In this document: positions 9,010 through 18,172 of the stretch, piece by piece
Numbering within the stretch: the first letter of the stretch is position 1
Layout: every line of letters begins with the position of its first letter
Source: Bacteroidales bacterium
Lineage (GTDB): Bacteria; Bacteroidota; Bacteroidia; Bacteroidales; F082
Assembly: GCA_016282015.1 (NCBI GenBank)
Contig: JAEEJS010000009.1
Location: 1 to 56,820 of the forward strand
Direction of reading: 5' to 3'
DNA length: 56,820 nucleotides
Made by a program: the position numbers and the translations under genes
The notes under the pieces: model-generated
What the model was told of the DNA's origin: nothing
Seen by the model: the letters and a program-made list of their open reading frames with translations, nothing else
Databases searched by the model: none

Positions 9010-12000
9010 ATGCAAAACAAAGGAGTTATCAAGCTTTTGGCTTTAATGTTGGCTCTGTTCACAATCTACCAACTGTCGTTCACAGTTGCTACAAAAGTGG
9101 CAGAAAAAAGAGCAAGAACATATGCCGCCAACTATGCCGAGAGTAAAAAGTCGTTAGCCACAGAGATGGCTAAGGGTGACAATGATGCCGCTGTTTATTT
9201 CCAGGATTCTATCAGAGCGGCCAGAGAGACTTACTATCTCGACTCAATCGGAAACATTTCATTCTACATGTGGCAGACCTACCGTGAGTGCAAGGAGCAG
9301 GAGTTGAACCTCGGCCTTGACCTTAAGGGCGGTATGAACATTATAATGGAGGTTTCGGTGCCGGACATCGTTTACGCTTTATCAGGCAACAGCACCGACC
9401 CAACCTTCAACGAAGCCATGAAGATTGCAAAACAGCAGCATCTGAGCAGCCAGAAGGAGTTCGTCCAACTCTTCGGCGAAGCTTATCAGAAGCTCGATCC
9501 TAACGCACGTCTTGCCTCTATCTTCTACTACAAGATGAAAGACAAGAAAGACAGCCGTTACGAACTCACAATCAACTCATCGAACGAGGAATACCTCGCA
9601 GCTATCCAGAAGGAAGCCGACGACGCTATCGACCGTTCATACCAGATTTTGAGAACCCGTATCGACCGTTTCGGTGTGGCACAGCCTAACATCCAGAAGC
9701 TGGAAAGCTCAGGCCGTATCCTCATCGAGCTCCCAGGTATCAAGGACCCGAAGCGTGTTCGCAAACTGTTGCAGGGCACAGCTCAGCTCGAGTTCTGGGA
9801 GACTTACAACTTCAACGAGATTTATCAGTATTTCGACCTCGCCAACCAGCGCTTGGCTGAAACCGAGAAAGCTCTCAAACCTGCTAAGGAAGAAGCTGTG
9901 AAAGAAGACGGCGACGTTGCCCTTCTCAACCAGATGACAGCAGAAGACTCAATTAAGAAAGCACGTGAGGCTTACGAAGAGAACAATCCTCTCTACACTA
10001 TCCTCCAGCCTTCACTTTATATGAACTCAGCCGGTCAGGTGGTTCCAGGCGAAACAGCCCGCGTAGGTATGGCAATGGTGAAAGATACAGCCAACGTCAA
10101 CAGAATGTTGAAGCAGGTTGCTTCTATCTTCCCACGTAACCTCAAGCTCGCATGGTCAGTGAAACCTAACAAGAGCACCACAGGCAATGTCGAATTCATC
10201 GACCTCGTCGCTTTGAAGGGTGACAGCAAGGACAACAAGTGCGCCCTCGTTGGTGACTGCATCACCGACGCCCGTCAGGACTACGACCAGAACGGCCGCG
10301 TTGAAGTCAGCATCCAGATGAACAGAGACGGTGCCACAAAGTGGAGACACCTCACAGGCAGCAACATCGGCCGCCAGGTGGCTATCGTTCTTGATAACTA
10401 CGTTTACTCATACCCTGTCGTTAACGACGAGATCCCGGGCGGACGCTCACAGATTTCAGGCGGCGACATGACAGTTGAAGAGGCTCAGGACTTGGCCAAC
10501 ATCCTTAAGGTCGGTCAGTTGCCAGCTCCTGTCAGAATCATCGAAGAGAACGTGGTTGGTCCATCACTCGGTCAGGAAGCCATCACATCAGGTTTCTGGT
10601 CATTCATCATCGCTTTCTGCCTGGTGCTCATCTACATGGTGTTCTTCTACAGCAAAGCCGGTATCGCAGCCGACATCGCATTGTTGGTCAACATCGTGTT
10701 CTTCTTCGGCGTCATCGCTTCATTCGGCTCAGTGTTGACTCTGCCTGGTATCGCAGGTATAGTTCTTACTCTGGGTATGGCTGTTGACTCGAACGTTATT
10801 ATCTTCGAACGTATCAAGGAAGAAATCGCTGCCGGTAAGGGCTTGCGTCTGGCTATCACAGACGGTTTCAAGGCTGCTTACTCAGCTATCCTCGACGGTC
10901 AGATCACAACCTTCCTCACAGGTTTCATCCTGTTTGAGTTCGGTACAGGTCCTGTCCAGGGCTTCGCTACAACATTGATGATCGGTATCTGCACATCACT
11001 GTTCACTTCAATCTTCATCACACGTCTTATCCTTGAAGGTTGGCTTGACAAAGGCAAAGAGATTAACTTCTCAACCAACTTCACACGCGAATTCCTGAAG
11101 CACACCAAGTTCGACTTCATCAAGTTCGGTAAGACCGCATTCATCATCGCCGGTATCATGATAGTTGTGAGCGGTGTGTCACTCGGCACCCTCGGCCTCA
11201 ACCGCGGTATCGACTTCACTGGTGGCCGCAACTACGTTGTCCGTTTCGACGACGCCCGTCTGAAAGACGTTGACGTGAAGAACGCTCTCGACAAGGTTCC
11301 GGAGTTCAAAGACGAAGTCATAGTGAAGACTTACGGCCAGAGCCGTCAGTTCAAGATCACTACAAAATATCAGATCGAAAGCGAAGATCCTAACATCGAC
11401 GCCGAGATCCAGACCCTCCTCTACAACGGTTTGAAAGACCTCTACAACAGAGAGATTTCTTACGAACAGTTCACATCAGACAGTGAGAAGAGCGACATGA
11501 TGTACGGTATCCTTTCATCACAGAAAGTGGGACCGGCCATCGCCAACGACGTCACACGTAAGGCTGTGCTCGCCATCGCTATCTCATTGGCTGTGATCTT
11601 CATCTACATCGCTATCCGATTCAAGAGATGGCAGTACGGTGTGTCTTCAATCATCGCATTGGCACACGATACCATCATCGTGATCGGTATGTACTCACTG
11701 TTCTACAAACTGTTACCATTCTCAATGGAGGTCGACCAGTCATTCATAGCCGCCGTGCTGACCATCATCGGTTACTCAATCAACAACACAGTGGTTATCT
11801 TCGACCGTATCCGTGAGAACGTCACTCTCTATCCTAAGAGAAGCTGGTACGAAAGAATGAACGACGGTGTCAACAGCACATTGCTCCGTTCAGTCAACAC
11901 ATCAGGTTCAACCTTGGTGGTGTTGCTGGCCATCTTCATCTTCGGCGGCGAGACCATCCGCGGTTTCGTGTTCGCATTGCTGGTCGGTATCTTCGCAGGT

Positions 12001-12108
12001 ACATTCTCATCACTGTTCATTGCTTCACCAGTAGCTTACTTACTGTTCAGAGGCAAGACAGAAGATGCGAAGCTCATCGAAGCTGGCGACAACAAGAAGA
12101 AAAAATAG
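9010..12108 (+). CDS. secDF: Fused protein translocase subunit SecDF
   Basis: Membrane protein that uses the proton gradient to help pull secreted proteins through SecYEG. The 1032-residue protein joins SecD and SecF, as is usual in Bacteroidota. Each half has one N-terminal membrane helix, a periplasmic domain, then five helices. The SecD signature LNLGLDLKGGMNI is near residue 100, GMAVDSNVIIFERI is in the SecD membrane block, and the SecF equivalents are LNRGIDFTGGRN and SINNTVVIFDRIREN. Codon use is unlike the neighbours: nearly all Ile are ATC, Ser TCA and Gly GGT, suggesting strong expression. It has its own promoter and a terminator, so it is monocistronic. Confidence 0.97.
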   Translation: MQNKGVIKLLALMLALFTIYQLSFTVATKVAEKRARTYAANYAESKKSLATEMAKGDNDAAVYFQDSIRAARETYYLDSIGNISFYMWQTYRECKEQELNLGLDLKGGMNIIMEVSVPDIVYALSGNSTDPTFNEAMKIAKQQHLSSQKEFVQLFGEAYQKLDPNARLASIFYYKMKDKKDSRYELTINSSNEEYLAAIQKEADDAIDRSYQILRTRIDRFGVAQPNIQKLESSGRILIELPGIKDPKRVRKLLQGTAQLEFWETYNFNEIYQYFDLANQRLAETEKALKPAKEEAVKEDGDVALLNQMTAEDSIKKAREAYEENNPLYTILQPSLYMNSAGQVVPGETARVGMAMVKDTANVNRMLKQVASIFPRNLKLAWSVKPNKSTTGNVEFIDLVALKGDSKDNKCALVGDCITDARQDYDQNGRVEVSIQMNRDGATKWRHLTGSNIGRQVAIVLDNYVYSYPVVNDEIPGGRSQISGGDMTVEEAQDLANILKVGQLPAPVRIIEENVVGPSLGQEAITSGFWSFIIAFCLVLIYMVFFYSKAGIAADIALLVNIVFFFGVIASFGSVLTLPGIAGIVLTLGMAVDSNVIIFERIKEEIAAGKGLRLAITDGFKAAYSAILDGQITTFLTGFILFEFGTGPVQGFATTLMIGICTSLFTSIFITRLILEGWLDKGKEINFSTNFTREFLKHTKFDFIKFGKTAFIIAGIMIVVSGVSLGTLGLNRGIDFTGGRNYVVRFDDARLKDVDVKNALDKVPEFKDEVIVKTYGQSRQFKITTKYQIESEDPNIDAEIQTLLYNGLKDLYNREISYEQFTSDSEKSDMMYGILSSQKVGPAIANDVTRKAVLAIAISLAVIFIYIAIRFKRWQYGVSSIIALAHDTIIVIGMYSLFYKLLPFSMEVDQSFIAAVLTIIGYSINNTVVIFDRIRENVTLYPKRSWYERMNDGVNSTLLRSVNTSGSTLVVLLAIFIFGGETIRGFVFALLVGIFAGTFSSLFIASPVAYLLFRGKTEDAKLIEAGDNKKKK

Positions 12109-12127
12109 TTATTGACACATATTTGAT

Positions 12128-12160
12128 GTAGAGACGCGCCTTGGCACGTCTCTACATTTT
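12128..12160 (+). terminator. Terminator after secDF built on a near-perfect palindrome
   Basis: GTAGAGACG (12128-12136) pairs with CGTCTCTAC (12147-12155). The interior GCC/GGC also pairs, leaving a single mismatch over 28 bases. A T-rich run follows. From memory, palindromes starting GTAGAGACG are a common dispersed element in Bacteroidota and cyanobacterial genomes, so this may be a repeat serving as terminator. Confidence 0.75.
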
Positions 12161-12170
12161 TTATTTATTT

Positions 12171-12204
12171 TTTGACCTTAATACACAATGATTTTGTATC
12201 TTTG
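12171..12204 (+). promoter_or_regulatory. Promoter of the OmpA-family gene
   Basis: TTTG at 12171-12174 and TATCTTTG at 12197-12204, separated by 22 bases. The -7 box lies inside the longest open frame, so the start must be the later ATG at 12232 rather than the earlier start codon at 12172. Confidence 0.7.
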
Positions 12205-12231
12205 TTGTTTATAAAACAAAAAAGGTATCTT

Positions 12232-14691
12232 ATGTTGAAGAAACTGTTATTCATATTGACCGTACTGCTGATAGGGATATCTCAACCCCTTGAGGCTCAA
12301 CGCCGTCAGCCTGCCAAAAGTGCCGACCTCGCCTTTGAGAGAGGTCAATACACTCTTGCAATAGAACGTTACAAGAAGGCCGTCAAAAAGACGAAAAAGA
12401 AGAAATTCGAGGCTGAACGCACCCGCATCACCTACCAGCTTGGAGAATGCTACCGTCTCACGGAGAATACCAAGCAGGCTGCTGTGGCGTACAAACGCGT
12501 GGCCAAGACTGAATTTCCGAAGAGCAACCCCATTTTCTTCCTGCATTACGGTGACGTGCTGAAACGCAACGGTAAATATGAAGAGGCTTTGGAGTGCTAC
12601 AACACCTACACCGAGCTGGTGCCAGACGACCCCCGCGGACAGCGTGCGGCCGACGACATAGCAAACATCAAGGAATGGCTGGAATATCCTTCAAAATATG
12701 AGGTAACCCGCATGAAAGCCCTCAACTCCAAGTCGTCAGACTACGGAGTGGCATGGATATCGAACAGTTTCAACGACATCATATTCACCTCCACCCGCGA
12801 AGGCGGTATTGCAAAAGAAAAGGACGCAATCACCGGACAGCATTTCGCCGATTTCTATTACACCCGTCAGGACAAGCAAGGCAATTGGGAAAAACCCGAG
12901 CTGGTTGACGAGGAAGGCGGACTGAACAGCAAAGGCAGCGAAGGCTCACCTTTCTTCAACTCTTCGTTCTCGGATGTGTACATCACACGCTGCCCCAACG
13001 AGAAACGCCGTCAGTCGGGCTGCCAAATTATGAAGTCCAGACGTACAGGCACCTCGTTTGCAGAGCCGGTGCTGGTTGAGATAGCAGGCGTAGACTCCCT
13101 CGAAATAGTCGGCCACCCCACCCTCAGCTCGGACGAAAGCATAATGTACTTCGCCTCGGAACGTCGCGGAGGCTTCGGCGGCAAGGATATCTGGGTGACA
13201 ATAAAAGGCGACGACGGTAAGTTCGGACGTCCGTTCAACCTGGGCGACGTGGTCAACACCCCTGGCGATGAGCTGTTCCCCTACATGCGTAACGACTCCA
13301 CCCTCTATTTCTCATCCGACGGACACGGCGGCATGGGAGGCCTGGATATATTCATGACAACAATTGACACAGCCGGCAACTGGTCGGTGCCTGTCAACCT
13401 GAAATCGCCCATCAACTCTACAGGCAACGATTTCAGCATAATGTTCCACCCCACCGAGGAACGCGGTTTCTTCGCCTCTAACAGAGACAGCCGCAACGGC
13501 CTTGACGACGACATTTATTACTTCATGGAGCCTCCTATCCTATTCACTGTCAACGGTATAATCAAAGATCGCAACAGTTTGCAGTATGTGGGCGGCGCCA
13601 ACGTGACTGTGATGGGAACAGACGGCACCAGAGCCACCACATTGTCGTCAGACAAGGGTAACTTCCAGTTTAACGAAGGAATCATAAAGCTCAACAACAT
13701 CTACGTCATTACAATCGACAAGAACAACTACTTCACAATGACCGACACCATCAGCACAGTCGGTCTGGAGTTTAGCCGCGATTTTACGCCAAGTTATGAG
13801 ATAGAGATGATACCGAGCGGTTCTATCGTACTTCCGGAGATTCAGTACGAACTCGGAAAATGGGATCTTCAGCCGCAGTTTGAGGATTCATTGCAGGGAC
13901 TTATCGAGATTTTGCAAGTCAACCCCAACATAACCATAGAATTAGGTTCTCACACCGACTTCCGCGACAGCGACGCCCGCAACGACATTCTGTCGCAAAA
14001 GCGTGCCCAATCGGTGTGCGACTATCTGGTTATCAGAGGTATAGACCCTCTGCGTCTGACAGCTAAAGGCTATGGCGAGCGCGTGCCCAGAACATTGAAG
14101 AAAGACTTTGTATACAACGGCTACACCTTCAAGGAAGGCACCAAGCTCACCGAGCAGTACATCAACAGCCTGCCGTCAGAAGAGCTTAAAAACTACGCCC
14201 ACCAGCTGAACCGTAGAACAGAATTCAGAGTGCTGAGCAAGGACTTCAAGAGCAGAGAAAACATTGACGACAATCATATGGCCAACATCAAGCTGAATCC
14301 TGAGGATAATAAAGTTTCATTCTCTCAGGATAAGATGGGTTATCTCTCGTTCAAGTCGTATATCAACGCTTACACCGAGACAGTGACATACGACCGTGAC
14401 GCCGACTTGAGCGTATCGCAGTCAAAGGTGATGGAATTGCTCAACAACGGCATAATCACAAAGAACGACTTCATAGGCGACAACATCGACATGATTATCA
14501 CAGCCGGTGCTGTCAAAAACCGTGCCACCTTCATAATCAAGGAGATGCGCATAGCCGACCGTACTGTTGAAAATCTCGAGGTGGTAGTGGTCAACAGCCA
14601 GAGACAAGACTGGATGATTGGTCAGAAAGACTTGAGAAAATTCGGCAGTTTTGAGTTTAATACAGACGAACATAAATTGATTTTCAAATAA
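12232..14691 (+). CDS. PorE-like OmpA-family protein with TPR, PD40 propeller and C-terminal aspartic-protease-like domain
   Basis: An 819-residue cell-envelope protein. A signal peptide (MLKKLLFILTVLLIGISQPLEAQ) is followed by TPR-like helices (about 25-150), PD40 propeller repeats (SDESIMYFASERRGGFGGKD, FFASNRDSRNGLDDD; about 180-430), a carboxypeptidase-regulatory-like domain (about 440-525) and an OmpA-like peptidoglycan-binding domain (ITIELGSHTDFRDSDARND; about 540-670). This order is that of PorE in the T9SS, but there is no lipobox cysteine and many paralogs exist. The last 120 residues look retropepsin-like (MELLNNGIITKNDFIG, IGQKDLRKFGSF), with DRDA in place of the catalytic DTGA. 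Start chosen because the promoter excludes the upstream one. It is followed by purM after 1 base. Confidence 0.85.
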   Translation: MLKKLLFILTVLLIGISQPLEAQRRQPAKSADLAFERGQYTLAIERYKKAVKKTKKKKFEAERTRITYQLGECYRLTENTKQAAVAYKRVAKTEFPKSNPIFFLHYGDVLKRNGKYEEALECYNTYTELVPDDPRGQRAADDIANIKEWLEYPSKYEVTRMKALNSKSSDYGVAWISNSFNDIIFTSTREGGIAKEKDAITGQHFADFYYTRQDKQGNWEKPELVDEEGGLNSKGSEGSPFFNSSFSDVYITRCPNEKRRQSGCQIMKSRRTGTSFAEPVLVEIAGVDSLEIVGHPTLSSDESIMYFASERRGGFGGKDIWVTIKGDDGKFGRPFNLGDVVNTPGDELFPYMRNDSTLYFSSDGHGGMGGLDIFMTTIDTAGNWSVPVNLKSPINSTGNDFSIMFHPTEERGFFASNRDSRNGLDDDIYYFMEPPILFTVNGIIKDRNSLQYVGGANVTVMGTDGTRATTLSSDKGNFQFNEGIIKLNNIYVITIDKNNYFTMTDTISTVGLEFSRDFTPSYEIEMIPSGSIVLPEIQYELGKWDLQPQFEDSLQGLIEILQVNPNITIELGSHTDFRDSDARNDILSQKRAQSVCDYLVIRGIDPLRLTAKGYGERVPRTLKKDFVYNGYTFKEGTKLTEQYINSLPSEELKNYAHQLNRRTEFRVLSKDFKSRENIDDNHMANIKLNPEDNKVSFSQDKMGYLSFKSYINAYTETVTYDRDADLSVSQSKVMELLNNGIITKNDFIGDNIDMIITAGAVKNRATFIIKEMRIADRTVENLEVVVVNSQRQDWMIGQKDLRKFGSFEFNTDEHKLIFK

Positions 14692-14692
14692 T

Positions 14693-15859
14693 ATGCCAGT
14701 AGAAAAACGTTATCAGCTCCGTGGCGTTTCAGCCGAAAAGGAAGACATCCACAACGCCATCAAGAATCTTGACAAAGGCTTGTATCCCAATGCTTTCTGC
14801 AAGATTATACCCGACATCTTGGGTGGCGACGACCAGTATTGCAACATAATGCACGCCGATGGCGCGGGCACCAAGTCGTCGTTGGCGTATCTTTATTGGA
14901 AAGAGACAGGCGATTTGTCAGTTTGGGCAGGCATAGCACAGGACGCAGTGGTGATGAACACCGACGATTTGATGTGCGTGGGCGCCACCGACAACATGCT
15001 CCTCTCCTCCACCATCGGACGTAACAAAAACCTCATCCCTGGCGAAGTGATTTCGGCAGTCATCAACGGCACAGAGGAATTCTTGGCCAAGCTGCGCTCG
15101 CTGGGAGTAGGCATTCACCTCACAGGCGGAGAGACAGCCGACGTGGGCGACCTGGTGCGTACCATCATAGTGGATAGCACAGTCACCACCCGCATGAAAC
15201 GCTCCGAAGTGATTGAGAATCACATCAAACCTGGCGATGTCATAGTAGGCTTCGCTTCATACGGACAGGCCACCTACGAAGACCGCTACAACGGCGGCAT
15301 GGGTTCAAACGGTCTGACATCGGCACGTCACGATGTACTGGGTCATTATCTGGCAGAAAAATATCAGGAGAGCTACGATCACTCCATTCCGGAGAATCTG
15401 GTTTATTCTGGCAATCACACTCTCACAGAAGCGACCAAGGTTCCTGGCGTAGATGTCGGCAAGCTCATACTCGCCCCTACCCGCACCTATCTGCCTATGA
15501 TGGTGCCGATTTTGGAGAATCTGAGAGGCAACATCAACGGCATAATCCACTGCAGCGGAGGCGCACAGACCAAGGTGACTCATTTCATCGACAAGCTGCA
15601 TATCATAAAAGACAATATGATAGAGCTGCCGCCATTGTTCGAGATGATTCAGGAGTCGTCGGGCACCGATTGGCAGGAGATGTACAAGGTGTTCAACATG
15701 GGTTCGCGTCTTGAGATTTACACCGACGAAAAATCAGCCGAAAAGATGATTAAGATTGCCAACTCATTTAACATTCAGGCCCAGATAATCGGCCATGTGG
15801 AGGCATCCGACAAGAAACAGCTCACAATCAAGAGTAAATACGGAATTTTTGAATACTAA
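14693..15859 (+). CDS. purM: Phosphoribosylformylglycinamidine cyclo-ligase PurM (AIR synthase)
   Basis: Closes the imidazole ring in purine synthesis (FGAM to AIR, using ATP). The 388-residue protein is the longer form common in Bacteroidota. Visible family motifs are HADGAGTKSSLAYLYW, MNTDDLMCVGATDNML, HLTGGETADVGDLVRT, GSNGLTSARHD and, near the C-terminus, HCSGGAQTKV. It starts one base after the OmpA-family gene and its stop overlaps the prfA start (TAATG), so purM and prfA are translationally coupled. Confidence 0.9.
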   Translation: MPVEKRYQLRGVSAEKEDIHNAIKNLDKGLYPNAFCKIIPDILGGDDQYCNIMHADGAGTKSSLAYLYWKETGDLSVWAGIAQDAVVMNTDDLMCVGATDNMLLSSTIGRNKNLIPGEVISAVINGTEEFLAKLRSLGVGIHLTGGETADVGDLVRTIIVDSTVTTRMKRSEVIENHIKPGDVIVGFASYGQATYEDRYNGGMGSNGLTSARHDVLGHYLAEKYQESYDHSIPENLVYSGNHTLTEATKVPGVDVGKLILAPTRTYLPMMVPILENLRGNINGIIHCSGGAQTKVTHFIDKLHIIKDNMIELPPLFEMIQESSGTDWQEMYKVFNMGSRLEIYTDEKSAEKMIKIANSFNIQAQIIGHVEASDKKQLTIKSKYGIFEY

Positions 15860-16941
15860 TGGAAATAATTGACAAATTAGAAGCTATTAAAGAACGCTGG
15901 GAAGCGCTGCGTGAGCAGCTCAACGACCCGGAACTGATGAACGACATGAAGCGTTACGTCAAGGTCAACAAGGATTACAAAGACCTTGAACCAGTGGTGG
16001 ATGCGTTCAACCAGTATAAGACATATCTCGCCAACATCAGCGAAGCCAAGGAATTGCTGAAGACTGAGAAGGACGAGGACATGCGCGAGATGGCACAGGA
16101 AGAGCTAGACGAGGCTACCGAAAAGGTGGGCAAACTCGAAGAGGATATCCGTTTGATGCTCATTCCTAAAGACCCAACCGACGGCAAGAACGCCGTGATG
16201 GAAATCCGTGCAGGTACAGGCGGCGACGAGGCTGCCATTTTTGCCGGCGACCTCTACAGAATGTATCTGAAATTCTGCGAAGCCAAGAATTGGAAGGTCG
16301 AGACAGTCGACGCCAACGAAGGCACAGCCGGTGGATTCAAGGAAATAGTGTTTAACGTCATAGGTGACGGAGCCTACGGAATATTGAAGTTCGAATCGGG
16401 AGTGCATCGCGTGCAGCGTGTGCCTAAGACTGAGACACAGGGCCGCATCCACACCTCTGCAGCTTCGGTGGTAGTGTTGCCGGAAGCCGAGGAATTCGAT
16501 GTGGAACTGCTCGATAAAGATATCAAGAAAGAGGTTTACTGCGCGGCTTCAGGACCTGGCGGACAGTGCGTCAACACCACTTACAGCGCCGTGCGTCTCA
16601 CCCACATCCCTACAGGCGTGGTGGTGAGCTGCATAGACGAGCGCTCGCAGGCCAAGAACATGGCCAAGGCCATGAAGATATTGCGTACCCGCATCTACGA
16701 AGCTGAGTATAACAAATACATGGAGGAAGTCTGCTCGAAACGTAAGACCATGGTTTCCACGGGCGACCGCTCAGCGAAAATCCGCACCTACAACTACCCT
16801 CAGGGCCGTGTCACCGACCACCGTATCGGATTCACTGTCTACAATCTGACCTCAGTGATGGACGGCGATCTGACAGCTTTTGTAGAGAATTTGCAGATGG
16901 CGGAGAATGCTGAAAGATTGAAAGAAGGACTCGATGAATAG
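15859..16941 (+). CDS. prfA: Peptide chain release factor 1
   Basis: Terminates translation at UAA and UAG. The 360-residue length is standard. The GGQ motif that triggers peptide release is at residues 234-236 (SGPGGQCVNT). The stop-codon reading tripeptide PxT is PKT at 189-191, where E. coli has PAT. RAGTGGDEA in the N-terminal part of the core and STGDRSAKIRTYNYPQGRVTDHR near the C-terminus are typical. The ATG overlaps the purM stop. Its presence fits the use of TAG as an ordinary stop by several genes here, including prfA itself. Confidence 0.97.
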   Translation: MEIIDKLEAIKERWEALREQLNDPELMNDMKRYVKVNKDYKDLEPVVDAFNQYKTYLANISEAKELLKTEKDEDMREMAQEELDEATEKVGKLEEDIRLMLIPKDPTDGKNAVMEIRAGTGGDEAAIFAGDLYRMYLKFCEAKNWKVETVDANEGTAGGFKEIVFNVIGDGAYGILKFESGVHRVQRVPKTETQGRIHTSAASVVVLPEAEEFDVELLDKDIKKEVYCAASGPGGQCVNTTYSAVRLTHIPTGVVVSCIDERSQAKNMAKAMKILRTRIYEAEYNKYMEEVCSKRKTMVSTGDRSAKIRTYNYPQGRVTDHRIGFTVYNLTSVMDGDLTAFVENLQMAENAERLKEGLDE

Positions 16942-16955
16942 TTTAGAGTTTAAAG
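16939..16955 (+). repeat. 17-bp intergenic repeat, copy 2
   Basis: Identical to 2822-2838 (TAGTTTAGAGTTTAAAG). The first three bases are the prfA stop codon, so the repeat reaches into the end of the gene. Confidence 0.6.
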
Positions 16956-16964
16956 TTTGAAGTT

Positions 16965-17774
16965 ATGAATAAACAAGAGATTATAAATCAGATCAGAGCA
17001 AAGAAGTCGTTTCTTTGCGTCGGCTTGGACACCGACATCAAGAAGATTCCACAGCACCTGCTGAACGATGAAGATCCTGTCTTCGCTTTCAACAAGGCCA
17101 TAATAGACGCTACGGCAAAATACGCCGTCGCCTTCAAGCCTAACACCGCATTTTACGAGGTGTATGGCGCAAAAGGTTGGTTAAGTCTCGAAAAGACAAT
17201 CAATTACATCAAGGCAAACTATCCTGAGATGTTTGTCATTGCCGATGCCAAACGTGGCGACATAGGCAATACGTCGGCCAATTACGCACGTGCTTTCTTC
17301 GAGACCCTCAAGGCCGACGCAATCACGGTCGCGCCTTACATGGGTGTCGACTCTGTGGAGCCTTTCCTCGGTTTCGAAGGCAAATGGGTGATTTTGCTCG
17401 CCTTGACATCGAACAAGGGTTCGCGCGACTTCCAGTATCTGAATGCCGAAGGCAAGGAACTGTACAAAAACGTACTGCTGAAATCGGCTGAGTGGGCCGG
17501 CAGCGACAAGATGATGTACGTGGTCGGAGCCACCCATCCCGAAGAGCTTGGCGAAATCCGCCAGATGATGCCAGACAGCTTCCTGCTGGTGCCGGGCGTT
17601 GGCGCACAGGGCGGCGACCTCCAGGCAGTGGCCAAATACGGTCTCAACAAAGACTGCGGACTGTTGGTCAACTCGTCCAGGGGTATAATTTACGCCTCCA
17701 ACGGTGCCGACTTCGCTGAGAAGGCCGCCGAAGAGGCGTTAAAACTCCAGAAACAGATGGAACAGCTGCTCTAG
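16965..17774 (+). CDS. pyrF: Orotidine 5'-phosphate decarboxylase
   Basis: Decarboxylates OMP to UMP, the last step of de novo pyrimidine synthesis. The 269-residue protein belongs to the longer PyrF subfamily 2. The catalytic Lys/Asp block is [14 protein letters not shown], substrate contacts include FLCVGLDTD and AFKPN at the N-terminal side, and the phosphate grip is [11 protein letters not shown] and VNSSRGI. It follows prfA after 23 bases and ends in a 4-base tail-to-tail overlap with the thioesterase gene. Two other pyrimidine genes, pyrD and pyrK, lie about 23 kb away in this window. Confidence 0.95.
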   Translation: MNKQEIINQIRAKKSFLCVGLDTDIKKIPQHLLNDEDPVFAFNKAIIDATAKYAVAFKPNTAFYEVYGAKGWLSLEKTINYIKANYPEMFVIADAKRGDIGNTSANYARAFFETLKADAITVAPYMGVDSVEPFLGFEGKWVILLALTSNKGSRDFQYLNAEGKELYKNVLLKSAEWAGSDKMMYVVGATHPEELGEIRQMMPDSFLLVPGVGAQGGDLQAVAKYGLNKDCGLLVNSSRGIIYASNGADFAEKAAEEALKLQKQMEQLL

Positions 17775-18166
17775 AAGCTGAATCCGAGCATAAACTTATC
17801 GGCCTCAGGAATTTCCATAGGCACGTTCTTGGCTCGGTCGATACAAACAATAACGCTGTGACAAACGGTTAAAATGTCGTTTGTCACAGCGTTTTTTAAA
17901 TACTGACGCATTTTAAAGCTGGTGCGTCCTACCTCGTAAGCCTCTGTCTCACAAACTATTTGCTCGTGAATCTTGACAGGCTTCTTAAAATCAAGCTCCA
18001 CATGAACCAGCACGTAGCTGAACTTCATCCAATCAATCTCATGATTGAAAAGATGCTCAAAATACTGGCTGCGGCCGTAGTCGAACAGATTGCACTGCGC
18101 CCCGTTGTTGACATGGTCGAACGGGTCGAGGTCGCTCATGCGGATTTGTATCGGACAAGAGAACAT
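17771..18166 (-). CDS. Acyl-CoA thioesterase, 4HBT hotdog family
   Basis: A 131-residue single hotdog-fold protein. [23 protein letters not shown] contains the Asp-x-x-x-His-Val-Asn pattern of the 4-hydroxybenzoyl-CoA thioesterase / YbgC family, with the catalytic Asp in the DPFDHVNN segment. The core strand [15 protein letters not shown] is also typical. It probably hydrolyses acyl-CoA or acyl-ACP; the chain length cannot be predicted. It overlaps the end of pyrF by 4 bases in convergent orientation, and lies 6 bases after the Omp28-like gene on the same strand. Confidence 0.85.
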   Translation of the reverse strand: MFSCPIQIRMSDLDPFDHVNNGAQCNLFDYGRSQYFEHLFNHEIDWMKFSYVLVHVELDFKKPVKIHEQIVCETEAYEVGRTSFKMRQYLKNAVTNDILTVCHSVIVCIDRAKNVPMEIPEADKFMLGFSF

Positions 18167-18172
18167 AAAGTC

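Noticed and set aside
12172..12231. N-terminal extension of the OmpA-family gene
   Set aside because: It overlaps the promoter and lacks a signal-peptide pattern; ATG 12232 gives a normal one.
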